Shown: piece by piece, positions 37,030 to 47,700 of the stretch | How positions within the stretch are numbered: the stretch's first letter is position 1 | How the letters are laid out: the number at the start of each line of letters is the position of its first letter | DNA from: Okeania sp. SIO1I7 | GTDB taxonomy: Bacteria > Cyanobacteriota > Cyanobacteriia > Cyanobacteriales > Microcoleaceae | Reading direction: 5' to 3' | Assembly (NCBI GenBank): GCA_010672585.1 | Contig: JAAHGF010000001.1 | Coordinates: 186,001-250,000, forward strand | Length of the DNA: 64,000 bases | Translations under genes and position numbers: made by a program | The notes under the pieces: model-generated | What the model was told of the DNA's origin: nothing | The model's input: the letters and a program-made list of their open reading frames with translations, nothing else | The model's database searches: none

Positions 37030-38316
37030 AAAGAAATGGTAGATGCACCCTGATGGATAGCCTCCGCCTTAATTGGTGGAGGTTTTTTTTTGACAGTAAA
37101 ACCACAGAAAATCAAATTTATAATTCCCGGATTAAGTATCGGAAGATGGGAAAAAGAAATGGTAGATGCACCCTGATGGATAGCCTCCGCCTTAATTGGT
37201 GGAGGTTTTTTTTTGGCACTAAAACACTCTCAAATTAAATTTATAATTCCCGGATTAAGTATCGGAAGATGGGAAAAAGAAATGGTAGATGCACCCTGAT
37301 GGATAGCCTCCGCCTTAATTGGTGGAGGTTTTTTTTTGGCACTAAAACACTCTCAAATTAAATTTATAATTCCCGGATTAAGTATCGGAAGATGGGAAAA
37401 AGAAATGGTAGATGCACCCTGATAGATAACCTCCGCCATAATTGGTGGAGGTTTTTTTTGCACAAAAACAGTAGAAAATCAAATTAATAATTCCCGGATT
37501 AAGTATAGGAATATGGGAAAAAGAAATGGTAGATGCACCCTGATAGATAACCTCCGCCATAATTGGTGGAGGTTTTTTTTGCACAAAAACAGTAGAAAAT
37601 CAAATTAATAATTCCCGGATTAAGTATAGGAAGATGGGAAAAAGAAATGGTAGATGCACCCTGATAAGATAACCTCCGCTGTAATTGGTGGAGGTTTTTT
37701 TTTGGAACAAAAACAACAGAAAATTAAATTTATAATTCCCGGATTAAGGATAAGAATATGGGAAAAAGAAATGGTAGATGCACCCTGATAGATAACCTCC
37801 GCTGTAATTGGTGGAGGTTTTTTTTGCACAAAAACAGTAGAAAATTAAATTTATAATTCCCGGATTAAGTATGAGGAATATGGAAAAAGAAATGGTAGAT
37901 GCACCCTGATAGACAACCTCCGCCATAATTGGTGGAGGTTTTTTTTTGACAGTAAAACACTCTCAAATTAAATTTATAATTCCCGGATTAAGTATGAGGA
38001 ATATGGAAAAAGAAATGGTAGATGCACCCTGATAGACAACCTCCGCCATAATTGGTGGAGGTTTTTTTTGCACAAAAACAACAGAAAATCAAATTTATAA
38101 TTCCCGGATTAAGGATAAGAATATGGGAAAAAGAAATGGTAGATGCACCCTGATAAGATAACCTCCGCTGTAATTGGTGGAGGTTTTTTTTTGGAACAAA
38201 AACAACAGAAAATCAAATTGATAATTCCCGGATTAAGGATAAGAATATGGGAAAAAGAAATGGTAGATGCACCCTGATAGATAGCCTCCGCCGTAATTGG
38301 TGGAGGTTTTTTTATT
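37030..38316 (+). repeat. Tandem array of eleven 121-124 bp units, each with an intrinsic terminator
   Basis: The motif GATGCACCCTGAT starts at 37042, 37165, 37288, 37411, 37532, 37653, 37777, 37898, 38021, 38142 and 38266. In each unit it is followed by CCTCCGC(C/T)-N6-TTGGTGGAGG with seven or more T, an intrinsic terminator for plus-strand transcription. Units 2-11 carry (T/A/G)ATAAT followed by TCCCGGATTAAG about 40 bases before the motif, a plausible -10 box. Each unit could therefore make an RNA of about 83 nt. No good -35 box is seen at 17 bases. Unit 1 lacks this upstream part. The unpaired ATGGTAGATGCACCCTGA is constant, whereas the region before it and the hairpin loop vary. Confidence 0.9.
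37254..37337 (+). ncRNA. Representative unit 3 of the array: predicted small RNA
   Basis: TATAAT lies at 37242-37247, so a start near 37253 is predicted. The RNA would contain GGAAGATGGGAAAAAGAAAT, the invariant GATGCACCCTGAT at 37288, and end in the hairpin CCTCCGCC/GGTGGAGG with a run of T to about 37337. Units 2 and 4-11 have the same layout. The transcript is inferred only from signals in the sequence. Confidence 0.6.
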
Positions 38317-38344
38317 TAACAAATTTTCTTGATTTTGTCGCAAT

Positions 38345-38418
38345 GTATGTAAAAATATAATTTCATAAGATACACCCTGATTAATAATTCCTGGCCAAAA
38401 CTGGCTGGGTTTTTTTGT
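38345..38418 (+). ncRNA. Divergent twelfth unit with the same motif and a different hairpin
   Basis: TATAAT (38356-38361) is followed after 7 bases by GATACACCCTGAT (one change from the array motif) and then CCTGGCCA-AAAC-TGGCTGGG with seven T. The hairpin sequence differs completely from the array, but the fold and the motif are kept. It lies about 30 bases after unit 11 and about 200 bases before the methyltransferase gene. Confidence 0.6.
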
Positions 38419-38615
38419 ATGGAATTAGGACAACTAAGACAACAAAGTTTTTATCATTGTTAATATTTGACTAAAGGGATTTGGGGTGTAGATAAAGTTT
38501 TTATAAAGCAAGATGTTTCACTAATATATATTAGCCAAACTTTTACACAATCTTGACATTTTACCGATTATTATAAGGCTAATCTAAAATACAAATATTA
38601 ATATTTCAAACAATT

Positions 38616-39443
38616 ATGTCTGATTCCTCACCAAAAAATAACTGGTATCAAGACTTTAACCTGGAACAGAAATCCAATTGGTATGGCCAAATAGCAGATG
38701 CTTACGATAGAACTAGACCTCGTTATCCCCAACCATTAGTTAACCGTGTCGTAGAAATAACTCAACTTTCTTCTAATGCCAAGATTTTAGAAATAGGTTG
38801 TGCTACAGGAACAGCAACAACTAGCTTTGCCGATCTTGGTTTTTCTATGGTGTGTGTAGAACCAAATTCAGAATCTTATAAAATAGCTGTGAAAAATTGT
38901 GCTCACTATGAAAGAGTGAAAATCATCAATACTACTTTTGAAGAGTGGGAATTAGAAAAGAATCAGTTTGATGTAGTGCTTGCTGCTACTTCTTTTCACT
39001 GGGTATCCTCTGAATTTCGTTATGCTAAAACTGCTGAAGCTCTGAAAAACAATGGCTTTTTAGTTTTACTTTGGAATACTCCACCCCAACCAAGTCAAGA
39101 TATTTATCAGGAATTATTAGATTCAGTTTATCAGAGCTGTACATCTGATTTAAAAGGGTATGAAGCGATCGCAACTCATCGAAAAAATATTAGTAGTATA
39201 GGAAATGCAGTTATTGACTCTGGTAAGTTTCAAAACTTAGTTTCCGAAGAATTAATATGTGAAGTAACTTATGATATTGATGATTATCTAGCACTTTTAA
39301 GCACCTTATCACCTTATATAGCAATGGATGCAAAGAAACGTCACACTTTATTTGAAAATTTAAGTACAATTTTAAAAAATTATCATGGCAATATTATAAA
39401 CCTTTCTTACTTATCTGCACTTCAGATTGCTCAGAAAGTCTAA
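38616..39443 (+). CDS. Class I SAM-dependent methyltransferase
   Basis: The 275-residue protein has motif I VLEIGCATGTATTSFAD-like (ILEIGCATGTAT at about 59-70), an acidic residue at the end of beta-2 (CVEPNSE), and motif IV FDVVLAATSFHWV at about 120. The pattern is that of the UbiE/Methyltransf_11 group acting on small molecules. The N-terminal WYGQIADAYDRTRPRYP is typical of this subgroup. The substrate is unknown. It lies directly after the tandem array, so its transcription may be affected by the chain of terminators. Confidence 0.85.
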   Translation: MSDSSPKNNWYQDFNLEQKSNWYGQIADAYDRTRPRYPQPLVNRVVEITQLSSNAKILEIGCATGTATTSFADLGFSMVCVEPNSESYKIAVKNCAHYERVKIINTTFEEWELEKNQFDVVLAATSFHWVSSEFRYAKTAEALKNNGFLVLLWNTPPQPSQDIYQELLDSVYQSCTSDLKGYEAIATHRKNISSIGNAVIDSGKFQNLVSEELICEVTYDIDDYLALLSTLSPYIAMDAKKRHTLFENLSTILKNYHGNIINLSYLSALQIAQKV

Positions 39444-39654
39444 TTTAACTGAGCTATAGCAGAAGGAAGAAGGAAGAAGGAAGAAGGAAGAAGGAAGAAG
39501 AAAGAAGGAAAATTCAGCTTTTGATATGTCCGCGCTCTTTCCTTCGACTGCTTTTGTTCCCTACTCCCCCACTCCCCCACTCCCCCGCTCCCCTACTCCC
39601 TTGTGTATCCGTGTATCCGTGCCATAATCAGTGTGAGCCTCCCCACACTCCTGC
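39444..39654. repeat. GGAAGAA and CTCCCCCA tandem repeats
   Basis: A GAAGGAA run (about 39460-39510) and a CTCCC(C)AC run (about 39560-39600) fill the short gap between two convergent genes. Confidence 0.75.
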
Positions 39655-42600
39655 TCAACCTGTATTCCGCATTCCAGCAGCAATACCATTGAGAGTCAAC
39701 AAAGCACCTTGTAACAACTCACCCTTACTATAGCGAGAGTGAATCACTCCTGGCGTACCTGTATCATGCTGACGCAGGCGTTTCAACAAAGCTACCTGCA
39801 ACATACCTAGAGGAACAATATTAGCATTCCGCAACTGCACAGAACGCTGTAAATCTGGCTCTCCATCTAAAGGTCGTTGATGGCCAGAAATTTGTAAAAC
39901 TAAATCCCGCGTTAGCTTATATTCAGTAGAAATTTGCTCAAACAAAGCCTCAAATCTTTCCCGGTCTTCTGGATTAGATAATTCTCGGACATAATAATGA
40001 GCCATTTGTAAATCTACCTTCGCTAGAGTCATCTCTACTTTAGAGATTGCAGTAGTGAAAAATGGCCATTTTAGATAAAAGTACTGAAAAAGTTTCAGGT
40101 GTTCTTCTGGTTGCTTTTGCACAAACTCTTGTAAAGCAGTTCCTACCCCATACCAAGCAGGTAGTAAGAAGCGACTTTGAGTCCAGCTAAATACCCAAGG
40201 AATTGCCCGTAAACCAGAAATTGTCTTCTTTTTATCATTTTTCCTCCGAGCTGGACGAGAACTAATTTGTAGTTGACTAATTTCTTGGATCGGGGTAACT
40301 TGATAGAAAAACTCTACTAAATCCGGTTGTTCATAAATCAGATGTCGGTAATGAGTGCGCGATCGCACCGCCAACTCTTCCATAATGTCATTCCAGGTGT
40401 CTATTTCATCAAACCCTGTATGTAGTAAACTAGCTTGAATAACTGCAGTAGTAACATTTTCTAAGTTATACATTGCCAACTGAGGTAGAGAATATTTAGA
40501 CGCCAGCACCTCACCTTGTTCAGTAATCTTAATCCGCCCACTAATGCTCTTACCAGGTTGAGCCAAAATCGCTTTATAAGCAGGACCACCACCACGTCCT
40601 ACCGAACCACCGCGCCCATGAAATATCCGCAATGCGATACCATATTCCTGACCAATTTGATGTAAAGCTTTTTGAGCTTTATGAATTTCCCAGTTACTAC
40701 TGAGGAACCCAGAATCTTTATTACTATCTGAGTAACCAAGCATCACTTCTTGCAAATAAAGAGTCTTTAACTCAGATTGCATTTGAGAGTCTGCTGGTTC
40801 TTGTAATTGATTATATCCACCAGCAAGTGCTGCCCGATACAAAGGCAATTCAAATAAATCGTGCATTACCCTGGGAGCATTTCTCAAGTCTTCCACTGTC
40901 TCAAACAGAGGCACCACCTGAATCTCACTTGCACCAGTTGCCGGGTCATAAAGTCCTGCTTCTTGTGCTAGCAACAACACTTCCAACATATCGCTGACAT
41001 CACGACTCATACTAATAATGTAAGTTTGGCAAATTTCCGGGCCAAACTCTACCTGTAGCTGTCGCAACATTCGGAAAGTGTTAATGATTTCGCAAGTTCT
41101 CTCAGAAAAAGGTAGTTCTGCAGGAATTAGTGGGCGACGAGTAGGCAATTCTGTTGATAGCCACTCAGTACGCTCTGCTTCTGACATTTCAATATAGGGT
41201 TTAGGCAGAATTTGTAAGTATTCAGTAACTTCATTAATCACAGCCTCATGGACGGAAGATTCCTGACGGATATCTAGTCGTGCTAAATTGAAGCCAAAAA
41301 TTTCTACCTGACAAATGAGATTTTCCAAGTCACTACAGCTTAAACCAGTTTCGATCAAGTTACGTTGAATTAGTTGTAACTCTTCTAGAAATTCCGCACC
41401 AGAACGATAAACTGCTGCTGTTTCTCGACGTTGGGAGAGAACTTCCATTTGTCTTTGGAGGGAATCACCATTATACAAGCGCCAGTTGCGATCGCGAGTA
41501 TTTTCCAAACGCTTTCTCACATAAGACAATTTCAAACGATAGGGTTCTCGCCGATAGCGAATTGCCCACTGGTCATATACTTCTGGCATTTGCAATTGGT
41601 CGCGGTCTAACGAGTCCAGCAGTTCTGGTAAAACATCACTCCAATGCAACGACAAACTTAAAAGTTCGATCAGGGAATCGACAATATCAATATACTTATC
41701 TAACGCTATCTTACGTTGATAGCAGGCTGTTTGCCAAGTTACCTCTGGCGTACAAAAAGGATTACCATCGCGGTCAGCTCCCACCCAAGACCCAAACTTA
41801 CAGAAGTTGAAAGTAGGTGGTTTTAAGTAAGGGAAAGAACTATGCAGAGCTTGCTTAAACCTTTGGTATAGTTTGGGAGTAGCTTCAAACAACACTTCTT
41901 GAAAGTAATGAAGAGTCGTTTCTACTTCATCAAGTACAGTAGGCTTAAATTGGTGTAGTTCGTCTGTACGCCACCACAAACGAATTTCTTCTGTTAACTG
42001 TTCCTTGAGAGATTCTGTTTCCCAGGATGAAACCACAGAATTTTCCTGTTCTCCATCTACAGAAAATTCTGACAAACTTTCTTCTACTAGATCGAGCTGT
42101 TGGAAAATTTTGGCAATGCGTCGCTGTTTTGTTCTAATTGTATGACGTACAATTTCTGTAGGATGTGCTGTAAACACTAGACGGATATCTAAGTTATCAA
42201 TTAATCGTTGAATTAATTGAGATGGTACGTTCAGAGTCCGCAATAGGGGAAATAGATAATGAAATGTCCCCTCTCCTTGAGGTTTACTTCTGTTATCGCT
42301 CCATACTGGAATACTTCCAACTCGCAATGAACAAGCTTCACCATCCTTAGCTTCATCGTCTTTAAATATTAGTTGTCCTAGACCTTTGTTATTAGAATAG
42401 GCTAACTGTTGAATTTTTTGTTCATAATGTTGTTCAACAATATTGATTAGCTGAAAATATATAGCAAAAGCTCGAGCTGCCCGAATTGCATCTTTGAGTT
42501 CTAACTGTTCAATAAGTTGTACAATTTCTGAATCTAGAAAGTTAAAAGCTTGTCCTTCTGGAGAATTAACCGAGCGCATTTTCTGAAGTATACTTACCAA

Positions 42601-42750
42601 TTCTTGGCCACACTCTTGCTCTAGAACTAATTCCCACAAATTTTCAATTATTTTAATTCGATTACTCAGAAACAGACCTGAAGTTTTAGTCGGGGAATTG
42701 TTAACCCCTTGTTTTAGTGTTGTCTGTTCTGACTGTAGTAGTGAACTCAT
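39655..42750 (-). CDS. ppc: Phosphoenolpyruvate carboxylase
   Basis: The 1031-residue enzyme adds bicarbonate to phosphoenolpyruvate to give oxaloacetate, the main anaplerotic reaction of cyanobacteria, in the cytoplasm. Catalytic blocks are visible: [15 protein letters not shown] (His active site, about 195), [31 protein letters not shown] (about 665-682) and [14 protein letters not shown] (about 705). The C-terminus RNTG is the usual family end. Length agrees with cyanobacterial enzymes. The start MSSLLQSEQ is the first ATG and fits the extended N-terminus common in this group. Confidence 0.97.
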   Translation of the reverse strand: MSSLLQSEQTTLKQGVNNSPTKTSGLFLSNRIKIIENLWELVLEQECGQELVSILQKMRSVNSPEGQAFNFLDSEIVQLIEQLELKDAIRAARAFAIYFQLINIVEQHYEQKIQQLAYSNNKGLGQLIFKDDEAKDGEACSLRVGSIPVWSDNRSKPQGEGTFHYLFPLLRTLNVPSQLIQRLIDNLDIRLVFTAHPTEIVRHTIRTKQRRIAKIFQQLDLVEESLSEFSVDGEQENSVVSSWETESLKEQLTEEIRLWWRTDELHQFKPTVLDEVETTLHYFQEVLFEATPKLYQRFKQALHSSFPYLKPPTFNFCKFGSWVGADRDGNPFCTPEVTWQTACYQRKIALDKYIDIVDSLIELLSLSLHWSDVLPELLDSLDRDQLQMPEVYDQWAIRYRREPYRLKLSYVRKRLENTRDRNWRLYNGDSLQRQMEVLSQRRETAAVYRSGAEFLEELQLIQRNLIETGLSCSDLENLICQVEIFGFNLARLDIRQESSVHEAVINEVTEYLQILPKPYIEMSEAERTEWLSTELPTRRPLIPAELPFSERTCEIINTFRMLRQLQVEFGPEICQTYIISMSRDVSDMLEVLLLAQEAGLYDPATGASEIQVVPLFETVEDLRNAPRVMHDLFELPLYRAALAGGYNQLQEPADSQMQSELKTLYLQEVMLGYSDSNKDSGFLSSNWEIHKAQKALHQIGQEYGIALRIFHGRGGSVGRGGGPAYKAILAQPGKSISGRIKITEQGEVLASKYSLPQLAMYNLENVTTAVIQASLLHTGFDEIDTWNDIMEELAVRSRTHYRHLIYEQPDLVEFFYQVTPIQEISQLQISSRPARRKNDKKKTISGLRAIPWVFSWTQSRFLLPAWYGVGTALQEFVQKQPEEHLKLFQYFYLKWPFFTTAISKVEMTLAKVDLQMAHYYVRELSNPEDRERFEALFEQISTEYKLTRDLVLQISGHQRPLDGEPDLQRSVQLRNANIVPLGMLQVALLKRLRQHDTGTPGVIHSRYSKGELLQGALLTLNGIAAGMRNTG

Positions 42751-43122
42751 ATTACCTATTCCTTAGTAGCTGCTGATATCAAAATAAATGTATTGTTTGA
42801 TACTGTTACACTCTTTCAATGGGATTTAGTAGTACCAACTCCTCAAAATAGCTGTCGCTAATAGGGGATTTTTAAACTATTTTTAATCTATATATATCTG
42901 TATTCCTCATTAAGTACCTCTTTTTCCACCCTTTCTTTTAACAATAAATAACTTTTTGCTTCTCCCTATCAAAAGGAAGCGAGAGTCATTAATCTTTCTC
43001 TATAAATTTCGTGAGTCATTTTTCATCCACAGGTTAAACTGCCTAGCTCTTATCTGCCAAAATTTTTGTAGGCTATTGAGTAGCTTACATTTAGTCATAG
43101 GTCTAGTGTTAAAATACTTCTA
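42751..43122. other. Upstream region of ppc, nothing specific recognised
   Basis: AT-rich sequence of about 370 bases without a convincing gene. It should contain the ppc promoter. Confidence 0.45.
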
Positions 43123-43260
43123 ATATCATGTCCGGATAATTAGTGATAAAAAAACTTTCTCTTTCTTTTCTTCTTTCTTCTCTCCTGAATTCTAAATTCT
43201 TAATTCTAAATTCTGAATTATGAGTAGTTTATTTATAACTGTTCAACCGGACATGATATA
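43123..43260. mobile_element. Miniature element with ATATCATGTCCGG ends
   Basis: The 138-bp element begins ATATCATGTCCGG and ends CCGGACATGATAT, a perfect 13-base inverted repeat. Read as TCATGTCCGG...CCGGACATGA, it is bounded by TA on both sides, compatible with TA-target transposases. The interior is a T/C-rich run with TTCTAAA tandems. Single ends occur at 14341-14365 and about 55889-55910. Confidence 0.78.
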
Positions 43261-43418
43261 AGTTCTACATCACTAAACCAACTATCTGGTAATTTTGTTT
43301 TTGTTAATGTTTTTATAACATTTTGATTATTTTCCCAATCGTTAATCAGAAAAATGCCAAATACTAAACAAGCATCATGGAATAAATGTGCTTTTTTGAC
43401 ATATTCCACTTGCTTCAA
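43252..43418 (-). pseudogene. Fragment of an unknown protein gene cut by the ATATCATGTCCGG element
   Basis: On the minus strand an open stretch reads MKQVEYVKKAHLFHDACLVF, then INDWENNQNVIKTLTKTKLPDSWFSDVE, then runs into the end of the neighbouring element (LISCPVEQL). The composition is protein-like, but length (61 residues) and the element at its 3' end suggest a truncated gene. No family was recognised. Confidence 0.35.
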
Positions 43419-43882
43419 GGAGTAGGGATAATGGGTCCCGTGACACCGTTTAACTATGCTCTACTATTGCGGTAGTTAGGTATAGGTGGTGCTGTCCCCT
43501 GCTATTCAGGTGGTTAACCTCAGTTGGCGGATGCTGTGCGCTACTGTTTTATTCACTGAACCTTATTTTATTAGATACTTTGGTTTGCTCTAGTTTTTTG
43601 CTGTTTTTTCGCCACCGCAAGTTCGGATCTTTTGACCTTCTCAGAACACTTTACCTATATGTAGTAGGGGGTTGCATATTTCAACTAACATTACTGTATC
43701 ATACACTTGGGAGTAAAGTAGCCCTTTGAGAACTAGGCTTTCAGCAATGTTTTTTGTTAATTAATCACATAGTAGTAGAGGGTTTGAGCTAACCTATTGA
43801 AAAGGATGGCAGTTGTTGCACCCTTAATATTAAGTTTAAAAAATCTTCGGAATCTGTGGAAACTATAAAGAGTCAAATAAAA
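43419..43882. other. Unassigned spacer with above-average GC patches
   Basis: The region 43430-43640 is less AT-rich than its surroundings and has several possible stems (for example CCTGCTATTCAGG). I tested it by eye against 6S RNA, SRP RNA, tmRNA and RNase P RNA and saw no match. No coding region is supported. Confidence 0.35.
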
Positions 43883-44113
43883 TTAGGAATCTGATGAATT
43901 TTGGGGAAAATTAAGCATTGGTAGGCGATCGCCCCGGAAGATTTCCTCGCTATAGAGGCCAATTTCTGGTAATAATTCATTAATGGCTTTATTACCCAAT
44001 AAGCCTAATAAAACAGGTCCAGTGGCCAAGCTAAGTAAAATATCTGAGGAAATTTTCCAACTGGGAGTTTTTAGTGTAGGATTTTCAGAGGAATTTTCTC
44101 GAAAGGATTGCAT
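43883..44113 (-). CDS. Small conserved-looking hypothetical protein
   Basis: The 76-residue protein has a polar N-terminus, a moderately hydrophobic middle (DILLSLATGPVLLGLLGNKAINELLPEIGL) and an acidic tail (SEEIFRGDRLPMLNFPQNSSD). GAGGT lies about 8 bases before the ATG, and codon use is like that of neighbours. Similar short proteins seem familiar from other filamentous cyanobacteria, but I cannot name a family. It is divergent from the DUF1574 gene. Confidence 0.6.
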   Translation of the reverse strand: MQSFRENSSENPTLKTPSWKISSDILLSLATGPVLLGLLGNKAINELLPEIGLYSEEIFRGDRLPMLNFPQNSSDS

Positions 44114-44707
44114 TGATGTTACCTCAGTAAGTGTGTACGGTAGAATTTAATATAGCAAGCTGAACAAGACTCAAGCATCGGAAGCCACTCAACAAAAATT
44201 CAATAATATTAAAGTTTGGTTGAATATTAATTGTTAATAGGGCAAGAAACCTAAAAGTGAGAAATAATTAATAAGTTTGACATGATAATATAGCATTTTC
44301 CATAATTCAAAGCTAAAATCAATAGAAATTTTTCTTAATTTATTAATCCGTGGCTCTTTCAGAGGCTGTTTGTCAACAAAAGTAAAGATAGGGTGTGTGA
44401 CAGCACACTTACCATTTCTGGAATAATGGTCAGTTTTACGCCTCACGCACCGCCTGCTGTGGGAGGCGTGTGCTACTTAACACGCTTCGCACCCTGCGCG
44501 ATCTAATATTTATTTGACAAATAATCTCTAACTTTCTGGTAAGATAATCATATAGTATAATAATATACGAATATACCCATAATTTTCAACTATATTGTGA
44601 TAATTTTAGCAATAGGCTTTCCTTTATATATGTTTATACGCTACAGTCCAAAATGTCACTAACGAATAGTTAAGCCTAGCAAGGGAGTCTCCCACAAACA
44701 GGAGAAG
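44114..44707. other. Spacer with one short palindromic repeat block
   Basis: A GC-rich patch at 44435-44505 has inverted segments (GCCTCACGCACCGCC and GGAGGCGTGTG) like the short palindromes seen elsewhere in the window. A minus-strand open stretch of 70 codons here has no start signal and no protein-like pattern. The GGAG before the DUF1574 start lies at about 44700. Confidence 0.5.
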
Positions 44708-47700
44708 ATGAAAGGGAATAAAACTATATTGACGGAAAATCGATCTCCTTTAGGAGATTGGGCACAGGAAGCTTTGGGACTTCCAGAAGTGCAAGTACAG
44801 GTAAGATTGCGTGGCAATCATTTACATATTCTCTGTGAAGCTGAAAAATGTCCAGAAATGAACTTTGCACTAGCCCAGTTTTCCCAGGCACTGGGTCAGG
44901 TCGATCTAGAATCTTTACTACCTCCTAATCAACCTCGGATTTACCAGATGTTTTTATGTGGCCGAGCTTTAGGTCGCAGGAGACCTGACTGGACAGTAAA
45001 ACTTGATGGTAATAAGGTAGTAACTCAGAGCCAACAGGTAAATACTCCTTCTCCTTCCTCTGGTTCAGAAGTTAATGCTCTTTTGAGGTCTAATGATGTT
45101 GCTCCTGCAAAACACCCACAAAATCAAAGTGATAGTCAAACTTTACCGGAAGAACATCTGACAAAAGTCACTGCTGGACAATCTCCGAAACTAGATATTA
45201 ATCAAAATGCCTCTGAATTACTTTCAACTCCCCACAAGGCATCTGTATTGACAAATGACATATTAGACCATTCAGAACTGGTTTCATCACCAAAATTCCA
45301 CTCAGAAAACTCTTCTGTTACAGAATCAAAACAGCCTAATGAATTAGAAGCAGAGTCAGAGAATACAACAGAAGAATTAGATCGGTATTTAATTGATTCT
45401 CCCCTTACGGTTTCCTATCAAAGATTGGCCAAGTATGGCCATCCAGATGCAATTGCTAGTTATCTTAGTGAAGTTTTAGGTGAGTTAGGGGTTTCTGTAA
45501 ATGTCAGTATTCGAGAAAGACAACTTAAGGAAAAATTAACAGAAACTACCCCACAATTAGAAGATTCTGCCAAAAGTCCTGAATTGAAAACCCAGAAAAT
45601 TCTATGGGTCTCTTGTGAAGCAGCTTATAGTCCAGCTCCATCTCTATTGGCAGAACCGATCGCCCAAAAACTTCGAGACTTAAAGCTCAAAGATTTCCAT
45701 GAAGCTTTAATTTCTCTACTTGTTCAGGGTGAAACTGCACCGGACTGGATGTTGCGGGTGGACTTAACCCCACCAGACCTGATGCTACAAGAATGGGCAA
45801 GTTGGGGAGATGTGGCAGCAATTGAACGTTTGCTACAACAACAATTTGCTACTCTTGGAATCAAGATTCGAGCTACTCTCAAAGAATCTACATTACATTT
45901 ATTTTGTACTAAAACTAATAACTCGAACCAAGAAGCTCCAGAGAAAAAGAAGACAAAAGAAGCGATCGCCTCTACATTATCTACTATTCTACCTAGAGGT
46001 ATCCAAGCTGCTACCATCTATGGTTGTATTATTAATGAACCGGAACAAAAATCAGAGTCACCTGTTTGGATCGACTGGTTGAATTTACCAGCATCGGAAA
46101 ATCCAGAGATGGCAGCAAGTGCTAAGGTTTTGGCAAGTCAGGGAAACTATGAAGCTATTAGTTTTCTGTTAAACAAATTACTTAATCCAAACCTCGATCA
46201 AAAATTACAAACAGGTGGTATCCGGGTACTAATATTACCTAAACAGGAATTATTGCACGTTATGAGTGAAGCTCCTACTTGTCCTTCTCAATCTCAAGTA
46301 GGACCGCCCATCGCTAAGTTTTTGCGTCAACTTCAAGTTCCTGGAATTAGTGGGGTCAGGGTATATGGCCGTCGTGCGGGTCAAAAATTGCCTTTGTGGC
46401 GCTATGGTATTAATTTTACTGCCAAAAGTCGTCAGTATTCGGAACAACCTCCGGAGTTTGCTGCTTCTGCAGAAATGGATTTGTTATTAGGAAAAAGAGC
46501 AGATAGTGTTTTTCTCAAGTTAACACCACAGAAAACTGAAAAATTTGACTCAAAGCTGTTAACTCCTCATCATAATTACACAGTTACAACACAACTTTTT
46601 ACGGCTCTTCAACAGTTACTTATTACTTCTCGTTTGTTCATTCCTCATGAAGAATACTCTACACAAATGGGTAATTCATTAACATATAATACTGTTAATT
46701 CTGGTAAATGGGTTACTGCTTTTGCCTGTGCTGCTATGGGTATTTTGTTGACAGTTCAAACCGATCTAAAATTAGGTGCAGTATTAGAGGAACTTCCAGA
46801 TATTTCCCTATCTGGAAATACTTGTCAGGGTCCGAATTGCCAAACTCCTACAGAAGTGAATGAAGATTCTGTGGAAGTTTCTGAATTTTCTACTTATCCT
46901 AGTTTCAATAGTCCGCAATTAGATGAACAGTTAGTTCGTTATCAACAGTATTTACAAGTAGAAAATAAACTACCAGATATTTTAATAGTTGGTAGTTCTA
47001 GAGCATTGAGAGGAGTTAATCCTACAGTACTTGAGGAAAGTTTAGCAACAGCAGGGTATCCAGATTTAAGAGTTTATAATTTTGGGATAAATGGGGCAAC
47101 AGCTCAGGTAGTAGATTTAATTGTACGTCAGGTTTTACCAGCAGAACAACTGCCACCATTGATTATATTTGCTGATGGAGTTCGCGCTCTTAATAGTGGC
47201 AGAGAGGATCGAACTTTTGATATTATTGCGAGTTCTGAAGGTTATGAGGAAGTAGATGCTGGCACATTTACTATTGAGACAAATACATCAGAAACTTCTG
47301 TGAATTTTGGCATTAAAAAATACAAACAAATATTCAAAGAATTACAGGAAAAAATTGAGGAAATATCGCTTACTTATCAACAGCGCGACCGCCTCAAAAG
47401 TTTAATAAGTTCAATCATAAATAATCCCCAAGAAAATTGGAATTTTTGGCAGCAAAAAGAGGGCGAAAATGTAGCAGTAGAAGATGAAAATATTGATAAA
47501 TTAGACCAATTTCAATCTAACGGTTTCCTACCAATTTCGATTAAGTTTGAGCCAGAAAATTACTATCAAAACTATGCTAAAGTTTCAGGTAAATATGATG
47601 CAGATTATGCTAACTTCCAGTTGCCAGGAAAACAAATAACTGCACTGAAAAATTTACTACAGTATACTCAGTCAATAGGGATTAATTTTGTATTTGTGAA

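Noticed and set aside
37053-37926. Repeated 60-69 codon open frames on both strands of the tandem array
   Set aside because: They arise from the repeat period, contain the terminator T tracts as Phe/Lys runs, and their frames are not kept in all units.
37030-38316. CRISPR array
   Set aside because: The whole 121-124 bp unit repeats, including the stretches between hairpins; there are no unique spacers and no cas genes.
43430-43640. Possible housekeeping RNA (6S, SRP, tmRNA, RNase P)
   Set aside because: GC patches suggested an RNA gene, but none of the conserved cores I know of these RNAs could be found on either strand.
44234-44446. 70-codon minus-strand frame
   Set aside because: No ribosome-binding site, no protein-like pattern and partly built of a palindromic repeat.
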